Source: Anabaena sp051781005
Lineage (GTDB): Bacteria; Cyanobacteriota; Cyanobacteriia; Cyanobacteriales; Nostocaceae
Assembly: GCF_051781005.1 (NCBI RefSeq)
Contig: NZ_JBPWOA010000005.1
Span: forward strand, 124,001-188,000
DNA: 64,000 bases
Direction: 5' to 3'
Below, piece by piece: positions 16,331 through 25,416 of the stretch. The notes below the pieces were generated by a model. That model was not told the origin of the DNA, ran no database searches, and worked only from the letters and a program-made list of their open reading frames with translations. Each line of letters opens with the position of its first letter. The first letter of the stretch is position 1. The position numbers were made by a program, and so were the translations under genes.

Positions 16331-18174
16331 CGCTGTTCCAGGTTCTTTGTAGCAACTTTCTTCTTAACTGGCTTTTGAGTTTCATTTTGGGACAATATAA
16401 AGGTATCTAGCGACTCCTTTGGTTGGACTATTTGGAGACGCAAAAACTGTTCCCATACACCATTGCTGAATAAGTCTACAGCAGTTTGAGGATTTTGATG
16501 AGCAATATTAATAATCACTCTACGCCATCCCTGAACCAATAAATCAATAAATATTTCTTCACCAGAAAATTTATTTAACAACGCAAATGCAGTTTGTAAA
16601 CCAGCGGGTAAAATTTTTGCCCTTAGTCTCTGAATTACCACATTTAACCAAATCGGTACAAGTTCCAACCAGTTATTTGCTTCTATTTCTGTAATTCCCA
16701 TATCTTCCATACCCAGCGCACCCCAAATGCAGAGGGCTTCTATAGCTAATTCAACCTCACGATTTTGTAAAGCATTTTTCCATAGTTGTTGAACATGATT
16801 TTGACAGCGATAATCAAAAAATTGATATGCTCCCTGAACAACTTCAGGAATTGTGACTTTATAAACTGACTCCCCTGTTGGTAAGTAGCCACCACGATAA
16901 AAAAGCTGATTATAACAACCGCAAAGATGAATTTGTTGATCAACTATGACTTCTTTTACATGGGAATTTCCTAACCAAAAAATCTGTACACCTGGTAAAC
17001 TTTCAAGAGTTTTTATTGATTGTAATTTGTCTTTAAGTTCCGGTGGTATTGATCTTTCTTCATTTTCTTTTTGTCGTGCAATTCCATAACCAATTAAAAT
17101 CCCAACTCCATTATTAACTAATTTTTGTAGCAGAGTTATAAATTTATCATCGACAACAGCCTGACTTATCCAAGGATAATAAAGCAGAATTTGATGTTTT
17201 GCTGAATTTAAAACTTCTAAAAAAGCTGGAGCAATTTCTCCGTCTCGTAACTGCACTGCCATAGCTTCACCCTGTGAGGTTTCTAGCGTCTGTTGGCGAA
17301 TCTTTTCTAGTCTAGATTCTATTTCATCATTTTTATGCTTAAAAATTGCCTCACGCGCATAATTGATGGTTGCATCTGACAATTCACACAATGCTGGTAA
17401 GGATATTTTACCTTGATTTAGTAGTGACTCCAGCCAATTTGATTCCCTTTCTAAAATTTGCTTTCCTCTTCTAAGTTGAACGCTCAATTTATCTTCTATT
17501 GCATCAAAAATCACAAACAGAGATATAGTCTTCCAAAAAATTTGTGTTGGTGGTATCACTTTAAAAGCAGTGACTATTTTACTCTCTTCTGGGACATGAA
17601 ACGCTAAATTTGAATCTTGAAGAATTTCTTGTATTTTCTCAAGTGGTAAAGAAGAGATATTGTTTATTTTATTTTCAATATTTACAAAAGTTGCTAAATC
17701 AGGTAGTTTTATGGTGACATCACTTAAAGATTCTGATTGAAAGGTAATATTTCCACCTAAAAAGTCAGTAACAGCATAAATCTGTACAGCATATGGTGGT
17801 TGAGGAACAGTTCCTTTTTCATAAAATAAACGCCCTTCTGTAGTAACTGTAATTGGTGATGTTACTGCTAAAGTTTGTAATGACTGAAGAGTAGAAATTG
17901 TACTTTTTACAAATACAGCATCAAGCCCAAGTACAGAGGCTAATTCATCTGATGTTGGTGCAGGATCAAACTCAATACCAGCGCGGATAATAAATTCTTC
18001 AAGTACATTAAATTGACGTGGTTCTTTGATAGTTAATTCTACAGTATTTTGACGCAGACTATAGCATAATTGACGCGCAGCTAAAACTGATAAACTAGAA
18101 CTTTGCGCTTCAATTTTTTCTACTAGATTTTTAAGATTGTCATCAATAGGTTTAGCAGAAGAGGCAAGAAACAT
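16327..18174 (-). CDS. PLD-family (HKD motif) protein with N-terminal winged-helix region
   Basis: 615 aa from ATG 18174; a TTG one codon earlier is possible. The N-terminal 1-130 looks like a winged helix (DELASVLGLDAVFVKSTISTLQ). The centre has the start of a PLD domain (ILLYYPWISQAVVDDKF, about 331-347). About 405-422 is HVKEVIVDQQIHLCGCYN, which fits H-x-K-x4-D-x6-G-x2-N exactly. A helical C-terminus follows. A single HKD means an active site would need a dimer, as in Nuc/BfiI-type nucleases. It is 61 bases downstream of a symporter gene and on the same strand as the SF1 helicase at 19545. Nuclease activity is inferred. Confidence 0.75.
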   Translation of the reverse strand: MFLASSAKPIDDNLKNLVEKIEAQSSSLSVLAARQLCYSLRQNTVELTIKEPRQFNVLEEFIIRAGIEFDPAPTSDELASVLGLDAVFVKSTISTLQSLQTLAVTSPITVTTEGRLFYEKGTVPQPPYAVQIYAVTDFLGGNITFQSESLSDVTIKLPDLATFVNIENKINNISSLPLEKIQEILQDSNLAFHVPEESKIVTAFKVIPPTQIFWKTISLFVIFDAIEDKLSVQLRRGKQILERESNWLESLLNQGKISLPALCELSDATINYAREAIFKHKNDEIESRLEKIRQQTLETSQGEAMAVQLRDGEIAPAFLEVLNSAKHQILLYYPWISQAVVDDKFITLLQKLVNNGVGILIGYGIARQKENEERSIPPELKDKLQSIKTLESLPGVQIFWLGNSHVKEVIVDQQIHLCGCYNQLFYRGGYLPTGESVYKVTIPEVVQGAYQFFDYRCQNHVQQLWKNALQNREVELAIEALCIWGALGMEDMGITEIEANNWLELVPIWLNVVIQRLRAKILPAGLQTAFALLNKFSGEEIFIDLLVQGWRRVIINIAHQNPQTAVDLFSNGVWEQFLRLQIVQPKESLDTFILSQNETQKPVKKKVATKNLEQR

Positions 18175-18238
18175 CAACTAAATAAGATTAGATAATTTAA
18201 TTTGTACAAATAATTGTAACCCATAAAGTAAACTACTT

Positions 18239-19117
18239 TTATGCTTTCAACAAGCCTTGGCGACGATGAGCATACCAAGCGAATCCAGCACCAGTTACAA
18301 ACATTAGTAGACTATAAATTGCCCCAGGAATGGCCATTGTGGGAGTATTCAGCAGCGTAGGCGTAGAAGCGATCGCGATCGCCAGAGTCCCGTTTTGGAT
18401 TCCTACTTCTATTGTAATTGCCGTAGTGCGTTTTTCTCCTAATTGGGTGAAGGTAGCGATCGCAAAACCTAAAGCCATTGTTACGATATTCAAAACCAGA
18501 GTTGCCCAGCCCACATCTATTACATAAGAAATAAAGTTATTCCGTTCTCGCAGCAGCACTCCAGTAATTACCACCCCCAAGAAAAATAAAGACACCCACT
18601 TCACAGGTTTATCTGCCTTGTCTGAGAGTCCAGGTGCATACCGATTCGCTATCATCCCAATTGCTATAGGTAAAAGTGTAATCACCGCAATCTGCAAAAT
18701 AGTACTTAAAAAAGGTAACTGTAGCGTTGTTCCTTCCCCCAAAAATGTCTGCATTGAAAAATTTATGACCAAAGGAATCGTAAAAACCGTAATTAAACTA
18801 CTAATAGCTGTTAGCGTCACAGAAAGAGCAACATCACCCCCACCTAAAAACGTAATCATATTAGAAGTAGCTCCACCGGGACAGGCTGCTAAAATCATCA
18901 CACCTACCGCTAATTGTGGATCAAGGGGAAACACCGAGGCAATTCCAAAGCCCACAATCGGCAACACCAACAACTGCGCCACCAAGCCAATCACCACCGC
19001 TTTAGGATAGATTACAACTCGTTTGAAGTCCTCTAGAGTCAAGCTTAACCCCATGCCTAGCATGATAATAAATAGAGCTAGGGGCAGAAAAACATCTGTT
19101 AGAAAATTTGCTTCCAT
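18239..19117 (-). CDS. Bile acid:sodium symporter (BASS) family transporter
   Basis: 292 aa with about nine to ten membrane helices. Family features include LGMGLSLTLEDFKRV near the N-terminus, the sodium-site loop ACPGGATSNMITFLGGGDVALS (about 79-100) and the E-V-G-I-Q-N-G-T crossover segment (about 237-244). Cyanobacterial and plastid BASS proteins import organic anions such as pyruvate or 2-keto acids with sodium, so the substrate here is not fixed by sequence. It may share a transcript with the PLD-family gene 61 bases downstream. Confidence 0.9.
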   Translation of the reverse strand: MEANFLTDVFLPLALFIIMLGMGLSLTLEDFKRVVIYPKAVVIGLVAQLLVLPIVGFGIASVFPLDPQLAVGVMILAACPGGATSNMITFLGGGDVALSVTLTAISSLITVFTIPLVINFSMQTFLGEGTTLQLPFLSTILQIAVITLLPIAIGMIANRYAPGLSDKADKPVKWVSLFFLGVVITGVLLRERNNFISYVIDVGWATLVLNIVTMALGFAIATFTQLGEKRTTAITIEVGIQNGTLAIAIASTPTLLNTPTMAIPGAIYSLLMFVTGAGFAWYAHRRQGLLKA

Positions 19118-19166
19118 CCTTAACCTGCCTTGGTAATAATAAAATTACCTCTGAATTCTACCGTGT

Positions 19167-19272
19167 TATAGCGTTTCCTCATCATATGAGCTACATCATA
19201 GCCCCCTCATCGCTTGCGGGGAGGGGGTTGGGGGTGGGGTTTTTGCACCTCACTAAACTGATAACCGCTGTA
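19167..19272. mobile_element. MITE, copy B of the element at 15369
   Basis: It has the same 106-bp length and the same core (catcatagccccctcatcgc, then the G-rich block) as copy A. The left end is TATAGCG and the right end ACCGCTGTA, so it is slightly more diverged. TA flanks both ends. It lies in the gap between the helicase and the symporter genes. Confidence 0.8.
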
Positions 19273-19320
19273 TCGTTAAAATTCCAGTTATTGATTGTAA
19301 TATTACTTGCTCTTGTGAAT

Positions 19321-19390
19321 TACAGCAGATTGCAGATCAATGAGGCTTCGCCGTGAGCGTCAGCCGATAGCTTGCGTGGCGTAGCCATAC
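19321..19390. repeat. Dispersed repeat with inserted 'gcttgcgtggcgtagcc' short mobile repeat
   Basis: TACAGCAGATTGCAGATCAATGAGG (19321-19345, differing at one base from 62316-62340) is followed directly by a run containing TAGCTTGCGTGGCGTAGCCATA. At 62341 the same host sequence is followed by TATGGCTCCGCCACGCAAGCTATC, the opposite orientation. This is the behaviour of the very small dispersed repeats of cyanobacteria. The rest of 19118-19544 is spacer plus MITE copy B. Confidence 0.6.
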
Positions 19391-19544
19391 GGTACAGAAT
19401 CAAAATTGAAACCTAGACACCAAAACAGTACAGAGCGATGAGTAACGAGTAATGAGTAAGAAGGAGAGTCAATCAATTGGTACTCAAAACTCTTCTGACT
19501 CCTGAATTCTGCTGTATATTCGTCCAAAATTTTTCAAATATCCT

Positions 19545-22500
19545 CTAACTGAAGAGACGAGAAACATCAATAAAACCTCCATGACGACTGACAATATTTG
19601 CCACTTCCGAATACATACCACCAACTGTCCCTGATTTACTGGTAAATAAATCGTGACAACCAACAATTACCAATAATTCTTGAGCGCGGGAAAATGCCAC
19701 ATTCACCCGTTCTGGTTTTTTAGCAAATCCCACATCTCCTTGATGATTATTACGCACCATACTCACAATTACAACTGGTCTTTCCATTCCTTGAAATCTG
19801 TCAACTGTACCTGTTCTAATTTGCAGTGAAGGGAAAAGTTCAGATTGTAGCCGTTCATCAATTTTTCTAAGTTGAGAACCATAAAATGTAATTACGGCTA
19901 TTTCTTTTTTGGGTTCACCATTAGCAACTTTAGAACTCCACGCATTTTCAAATTGATGACAGATATTTTCTATGACATCAATTTCTCGGATATTAAAAAA
20001 CGAAGTTCCCAAACGTTCTTCTTGAAATTCCTGTTCTCTAGGCATTTTCACCCAAATCAAATGATGTTCTGGTTTAATTATTTCCCCTGCTAGATGATGA
20101 GCGCGTTTGCTGTCAGGTTCTAAAATCCCACATTCTAATTTACCATCATAAAATTGATTAATTGCTCCCATGATATTCGGGTGCATTCGATATTGGGTAT
20201 TTAGCATTTGTTTGATGCTATTATCAGCAGTTTCAAACTGACTTTTAAATAATGATTCTTCTAAAAATTGTAATTCTTCTCTAGTATTGCCAATTTTTTG
20301 GGCAACTTCTTCAACAGTGCTAGTATCAAGCATGGGTGGTAATTGTCGATGATCTCCAACCATGACTAATTTTTTACCCTTCAAAGCGGGAATTAATAAC
20401 TCTGGGGGAGTACATTTACTAACTTCATCAATAATGACAACATCAAAAGATTGAAATTCTTCAGAAAAATTATAATTTGCAGCTTGAACACAGGTGATAC
20501 CAACGACGTTAGCATTATCTAAATAAATTCGTCTCAAATCGTTACTATCGCGTTCTGATGGTTGACGTAGTTTATTAATCCAATCTTGGACAAAATTTTG
20601 ATATCTTTGCAGATAATTTTCTTCATTTTGCAATTGTTGTTGCCAAATATCAAACTTGTCTTTGATTAAGTTTAAAAATTCTAGATTGAATAAATCACTT
20701 TCGGTATTTTTAACCTTAAATTTATCAGGTATTTCTTGCCATGTTATTTGCCACCAATTTCGCTCTATAATTAAAGAATCTGGTATCTGTAATTGCAATT
20801 GCTGTTCTAGTTCATTTAGCTTGATTTGTGATTTATCAAGTTTCTTTTGAGCCGTTTTTGTTTCTTTTTTGAGCTTGATTAATTCCTCATGTAATGAATC
20901 TTGAATCATCTCTAAAATAGCAATTGGTTCTAATGATGAAATCAAGGGTTCAAGTTTAATTATGTTACTTTCCCAAATTTTGACTTGCTTGGAAAATTCT
21001 TGATGCTGTTCCCAAATGTTTGATTGTTTAGCGAGATATTTTTCGGTTAGATTACGCAATTTAGCAGGTATATTGGGATTTCTGTTAAGTTCTTCCAACA
21101 TATTTACAACTCTTGCAAGTTGTAAATTAGCATCTTGACTAGCTTTTTCTACTTGAGATTGAGTCGCAAATATTTGTTCTTGGGTAATACCATTATTTGG
21201 CAGTTCATTTAATTGGTTTTGTTGTTTTTGTAAAATATTAAGTTGTTGTTCAGCTTCAGTTTTAACTTTTGCAACACATTGACGAGAATTTGCCAGAATT
21301 ATATCCAGTAGTTCTTGTGTAATTTGGGTAAGAGTAGAATGGATATTATCTAATTCATAAGCTGCGCCATATGTTCTTTGCAGTTTAGTTAAAAAAGATT
21401 GGGTATTTTCAACCAACGATTTACGCTGTTTAGAGGTAAGGAGTTGATAATCATTTAATTCTTGATATGTTACCTGCCATTGAGTGCGATCGCTTTTTGA
21501 TAAAACTAGAGGAATTTGACTAAAATTTTCCTGTAAGAAATAACTAAAACTATGCTGTTTACCTCGTCTATCAGTGAAGTTACCTTGAATTTCATACGAT
21601 ATTGCTTTTGTTAATAGCTTCCAATCAGGTAAGCCAATTTTATAATTTTTGGGGACAATTGGTAATTTTAAATTATTAGCAAACATTAATAAACCTAGTG
21701 GTAAATCTACCATATTATCTGTTAATGGTAAGTCTGATTGCTGACAATTTTTCACAACTTGATACAGATTGTTATAAGCTGTAGATTTCCATTCTATAAC
21801 TGCTTCGATAATATAATCAATTTCTCGCTTGCGATTTTCCCATAGTTGAATTGTTGGCTGTAGACTTTTATCCTTATTTAGAAATTGCTGATACTCTGTT
21901 TGTAATTGATGCAAATATGTAGAATCTTTTTTGAAAGCCTCTACTAATGTGGTTAATTCTGACATGGCTACAATCACATCATGAGCATAACTAAATATTT
22001 TTTTTAATTCATCAATTTCAGTTGCTACTGTTTCACGTAACCAAGCTGCTAACCCAAATGCTCCACGCGCAGGACGAACAAAGCCAAGTTCATCTACATA
22101 CTTAATAGCTTGACGAACATTTTCCCGGAAACTTTCTACTTGAGTATGATCTTTTGTATATGGTTGCAGACAGGGTAAAAAATCTTTAACTTCTGCTGAA
22201 TCCCAGTTTATTGGTAAGGTTTTTAGTAGATTTTTTAATCCAATTTTTAGGGATTCAATTGTATTTTGATTTGCTAAGATTTCATTGTAAGCTATTTCTT
22301 GAATTTGACAGATTTCCTTTAGATTCTCTTTTTCTACTTTTGATTCGTTTTGTTTTTGATTAAATTCTTCCTCAGATTGAAGATAAGCTGTAAAACGTGG
22401 TGATGATGCTAATAATTGAGTAAATATTTTGATGTTTTCCTGACGTTGAGCGAGATTATTTTCACAGTCAGTAGCGGTATGTTCTAGCCATCTGCCAATT

Positions 22501-23867
22501 ACTTGATCTTCTAAAAATGGCTGTCCTTCTTCTCCAACTTTTTCGGCTCTTCCCTTGCGTACAGCCCGAATTACAGGGTTATGAACTAACCTGCTTAAAG
22601 CATTATCAACTGCTAAATTAGCCTGAGAAGTAATTAATGTGCGTCCACCCCGCAGGGCTACTTGATAGCAAATTTCAGCAATTACGGTAGTTTTACCTGT
22701 ACCTGGTGGTCCTTGAATTAAAACTAAATCATCTGCGGCTAGTACCTTTTCTACAGATGCTTTCTGACCTGGATTTGCAGCAGACAACAATAAATCTTGT
22801 GCTTTAAGTTTGACAGTTTTTTTAATGGATCTGGCTTGAGAAGCATCAAATAAGAAGTTACCTAAATAGGGATTTTGGGTGCGTCCTTGTCTTAATTGTT
22901 CTAAGGCTTTTTCTTTGCGTTCAATTTGTTTTATATCACCGGCAGCATCAAAAAATAAATATCCAGTTCCAGGGAGTTGATAATTACCTGCTGCTATATA
23001 TTCAACCAAGTCGCGTTCTAATCTAATGTGAATAATATTATATTTTTGGTCAATTTTTTCAATGGTTCCTAATTGACGACTACTGCGACGATTTCTTTCG
23101 CTAGGAACGGTGTCAGAAAATTTGATGTCTTGGTTTTTCGCCTGTTTCACTCGTTCCCAAAAATTTTCTACATCTAAATAATTTTCTTCGGAACCGTCAA
23201 GAGTGGCTGAGTTGAGATTCATCTCAAACGCGATTTGTTTTTTATTATTACTGTATTGATAATTAATAAAAACTACACAAAATTGCCGTGCTTTAGCGAT
23301 GCGTTCTTCAACTTTTAGAAATGCTTTCCATGCTTGTAGTTGTTCTTCTGTGGGTACATGATGACCACAAACTGGCATGGTTGCTATTTGTGCTAATACC
23401 TTTGGTGGAATAGCGGAGGGATGATGATGATTAGGAACTAATTGTAAGCGTAAAGGTAAAGCATAACCATCACCTTGTCCTCGTGAAGGTTGTAGTAAAT
23501 AAGCTGAGAGAATCTTTAAACCGCTAGCTCCATTTTTTTGGACTGCTGCTCTAAATCCTAAGGTTTTTCTAAGCTCTTTAAGTCTTTTTGGTAATTCAAA
23601 TTCACTTTCATCTGTAGCTATTGTTAAGTCCCAAATTTCTTCTCCTGGGTCTTTTCCAGAACCCTGACGACGAATATAAAATAAGCAAGGTTTTTTACCA
23701 ACGCATTCAAATATTAATTCATGGGCGCGTTCTCGTCGTTCTCGAAATTCGGGGTATAATTCAACTGTTGATTGACCTTCAAAGTTGCGAATTAAACTAT
23801 CAATTGTTGAATTGAGTAAGGTGTATCCCCAGGTTTCTGATTTTTGATTGTTTGGTAAAGTTGGCAT
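19545..23867 (-). CDS. Large superfamily 1 (Upf1-like, AAA_11/AAA_12) helicase
   Basis: 1440 aa. AGGAG stands 5 bases before ATG 23867. An uncharacterised N-terminal region (1-300) precedes motif I GPPGTGKT (386-393) and the Ia-like TSQANLAVDNAL. An unusually long, mainly coiled-coil insertion of about 700 residues follows, then motif II VVIIDEVSKC (DE about 1146) and GDHRQLPPML. The C-terminal half has QYRMHP, TVDRFQGMERPVVIVS and NVAFSRAQELLVIVG. These are Upf1/COG1112-type SF1B motifs, acting on RNA or DNA. Such helicases pair with PLD nucleases in Mokosh defence. Here a PLD gene lies 1.4 kb downstream on the same strand. The helicase call is firm; a defence role is inferred. Confidence 0.92.
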   Translation of the reverse strand: MPTLPNNQKSETWGYTLLNSTIDSLIRNFEGQSTVELYPEFRERRERAHELIFECVGKKPCLFYIRRQGSGKDPGEEIWDLTIATDESEFELPKRLKELRKTLGFRAAVQKNGASGLKILSAYLLQPSRGQGDGYALPLRLQLVPNHHHPSAIPPKVLAQIATMPVCGHHVPTEEQLQAWKAFLKVEERIAKARQFCVVFINYQYSNNKKQIAFEMNLNSATLDGSEENYLDVENFWERVKQAKNQDIKFSDTVPSERNRRSSRQLGTIEKIDQKYNIIHIRLERDLVEYIAAGNYQLPGTGYLFFDAAGDIKQIERKEKALEQLRQGRTQNPYLGNFLFDASQARSIKKTVKLKAQDLLLSAANPGQKASVEKVLAADDLVLIQGPPGTGKTTVIAEICYQVALRGGRTLITSQANLAVDNALSRLVHNPVIRAVRKGRAEKVGEEGQPFLEDQVIGRWLEHTATDCENNLAQRQENIKIFTQLLASSPRFTAYLQSEEEFNQKQNESKVEKENLKEICQIQEIAYNEILANQNTIESLKIGLKNLLKTLPINWDSAEVKDFLPCLQPYTKDHTQVESFRENVRQAIKYVDELGFVRPARGAFGLAAWLRETVATEIDELKKIFSYAHDVIVAMSELTTLVEAFKKDSTYLHQLQTEYQQFLNKDKSLQPTIQLWENRKREIDYIIEAVIEWKSTAYNNLYQVVKNCQQSDLPLTDNMVDLPLGLLMFANNLKLPIVPKNYKIGLPDWKLLTKAISYEIQGNFTDRRGKQHSFSYFLQENFSQIPLVLSKSDRTQWQVTYQELNDYQLLTSKQRKSLVENTQSFLTKLQRTYGAAYELDNIHSTLTQITQELLDIILANSRQCVAKVKTEAEQQLNILQKQQNQLNELPNNGITQEQIFATQSQVEKASQDANLQLARVVNMLEELNRNPNIPAKLRNLTEKYLAKQSNIWEQHQEFSKQVKIWESNIIKLEPLISSLEPIAILEMIQDSLHEELIKLKKETKTAQKKLDKSQIKLNELEQQLQLQIPDSLIIERNWWQITWQEIPDKFKVKNTESDLFNLEFLNLIKDKFDIWQQQLQNEENYLQRYQNFVQDWINKLRQPSERDSNDLRRIYLDNANVVGITCVQAANYNFSEEFQSFDVVIIDEVSKCTPPELLIPALKGKKLVMVGDHRQLPPMLDTSTVEEVAQKIGNTREELQFLEESLFKSQFETADNSIKQMLNTQYRMHPNIMGAINQFYDGKLECGILEPDSKRAHHLAGEIIKPEHHLIWVKMPREQEFQEERLGTSFFNIREIDVIENICHQFENAWSSKVANGEPKKEIAVITFYGSQLRKIDERLQSELFPSLQIRTGTVDRFQGMERPVVIVSMVRNNHQGDVGFAKKPERVNVAFSRAQELLVIVGCHDLFTSKSGTVGGMYSEVANIVSRHGGFIDVSRLFS

Positions 23868-23889
23868 GAATGCTCCTGGATTTTTTTTT

Positions 23890-23963
23890 CACGCAGAGGA
23901 GCCAGTGTGTTGGGCGGCTCTGCCGACTTAAAGCAACTGGCGTAGCGCAGAGGCGCAGAGAGG
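23890..23963. repeat. Dispersed 'cacgcagagg' repeat split by a small palindrome-ended insert
   Basis: The host repeat (cacgcagag ... cgcagaggcgcagagagg) is interrupted at 23901-23941 by an insert starting GCCAGT and ending ACTGGC. Its centre is ggcggctctgccgactta. Compare the uninterrupted relative at 10513-10541. It occupies the helicase-HDAC gap and would lie in the helicase 5' leader. Confidence 0.65.
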
Positions 23964-23981
23964 AGTTTGTTTTTTTTGAGG

Positions 23982-24899
23982 TTAAAGATGAAATTGGTGA
24001 TAGGTTTGACTGGCGGCTCGATGTAATAATGAGTGTCTCCAAACTAGGGATTTCATATCTTCTGCGTAACCACCACCAATAACGCAAGCGACGGGATAAC
24101 CAGCGCTGACACAGGTACTTAAAACTTGCATTTCTCGCCGAAAAATGCCTGTGTCTGTTAGGGCTAGTTTACCTAGTTTATCTTCTATGTGGGTATCAAC
24201 TCCAGCATCATAAAATACTAAATCTGGTTTTATTTGTGATAATAGATCGGGGAGATAATTCGCTAAGGTTTGCAAATAAGCGTCATCTTCCATTCCTAAT
24301 GGTAGGGGAATATCTAAATCACTTTTTTGTTTTGTCCCAGGGAAGTTGTCTTCACAGTGCATGGAAAAGGTAAAAACGCTGTTGTCATTTTGAAAAATAA
24401 AGGCTGTTCCATCTCCTTGATGTACATCTAAATCGACAATTAAAATGTTTTTAGCAAGCCCTAATTTTTGGATAACGCGGGAAGCAACTGCTAAGTCGTT
24501 GAAAATACAAAAACCAGATCCATAGTCAGGAAAAGCATGATGGGTTCCACCAGCAGTATTACAAGCTAAACCATGATTTATTGCTAATTGAGCCGTTAGT
24601 ATTGTCCCACCTAAAGCCACACAGGTACGATTTACCAAAGCTGGACTCCAAGGTAAACCAATGCGTCGTTGTGCTTTTGATTCTAAAGTTCCCTTACAGT
24701 AAGCTTGTACATAATTGGGGGTGTGAACTAATTCAATTAATTCTGTTTGTGGACGTTCAGGAATGTGAAACTGTTCTGGATGTGCTACTCTGTCAGCTAA
24801 CAGCAATTCATGCAGTTGCCGGAATTTAGACATCGGGAAACGATGCCCTGGGGGTAAAGGAGCAATATAATCTAGATGGTAAACAATTGGTAAATCCAT
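23982..24899 (-). CDS. Histone deacetylase family hydrolase (class IV-like)
   Basis: 305 aa, a typical single-domain length. The motifs are GGTHHAFPDYGSGFC (catalytic His pair), FNDLAVA, IVDLDVHQGDGTA (zinc Asp/His), FSMHCEDNFPG, D-A-G-V-D in VFYDAGVDTH and the late GGGYA. All zinc ligands and the general-base His-His appear present. Bacterial members deacetylate small acetylated molecules or protein lysines. The target here is unknown. It is on the same strand as the downstream helicase, separated by 114 bases that contain a repeat. Confidence 0.92.
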   Translation of the reverse strand: MDLPIVYHLDYIAPLPPGHRFPMSKFRQLHELLLADRVAHPEQFHIPERPQTELIELVHTPNYVQAYCKGTLESKAQRRIGLPWSPALVNRTCVALGGTILTAQLAINHGLACNTAGGTHHAFPDYGSGFCIFNDLAVASRVIQKLGLAKNILIVDLDVHQGDGTAFIFQNDNSVFTFSMHCEDNFPGTKQKSDLDIPLPLGMEDDAYLQTLANYLPDLLSQIKPDLVFYDAGVDTHIEDKLGKLALTDTGIFRREMQVLSTCVSAGYPVACVIGGGYAEDMKSLVWRHSLLHRAASQTYHQFHL

Positions 24900-25416
24900 T
24901 ACTAAGGTGAGTTACACCGATATATTTTTAGGTAAACAATTTAGTCAAGATAAGTGAAAAATATCAGTCTGAGGGCAGATTGTTATTAATATAAAAATAA
25001 TTTATTTATCTTAAAAATTACAAAAATAGCTTTTTATGTAAGTCTTTTACCGAGGAATAATGTACCATATCTTTTTTTCAATAGTCTACTACTATACAGT
25101 AATTTAAAGGAAATTGCCTAGTTTCAGGCTTTTGGAATCGCATATTAGTTTGGTGCGTCAGATAGAGACAATCTGTTGTGTGCTAAATTATCGGGTCTGA
25201 CGTGGTTGGTGAGCTTGCCGAACCACACCCTACAAAAGATAAAATTCATAATCCATATTTGATAGATTTTGTCAATGAGTAAGTCCTATAAATATAAATT
25301 ACTTTGCTGAAACAGTATATTCGTAGATTGTCTGGAAAGTAACAAGGTAAAATTTGGCCACCATAATTATACTATTGCTGTTATCTTAATTTTAAGTTCT
25401 CAATTCTCAATCAATT
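24900..25416. other. Intergenic stretch with one inverted repeat, no gene seen
   Basis: This AT-rich region between divergent genes should hold the promoters of both the HDAC and MscS genes. CGTCAGA (25156-25162) and TCTGACG (25196-25202) form a weak inverted repeat next to 'tggtgagcttgccgaaccac', probably a decayed dispersed repeat. No RNA gene was recognised. Confidence 0.5.

Noticed and set aside
19108..19356. 82-codon plus-strand ORF
   Set aside because: It runs over the start of the symporter gene and across MITE copy B, with no family resemblance.
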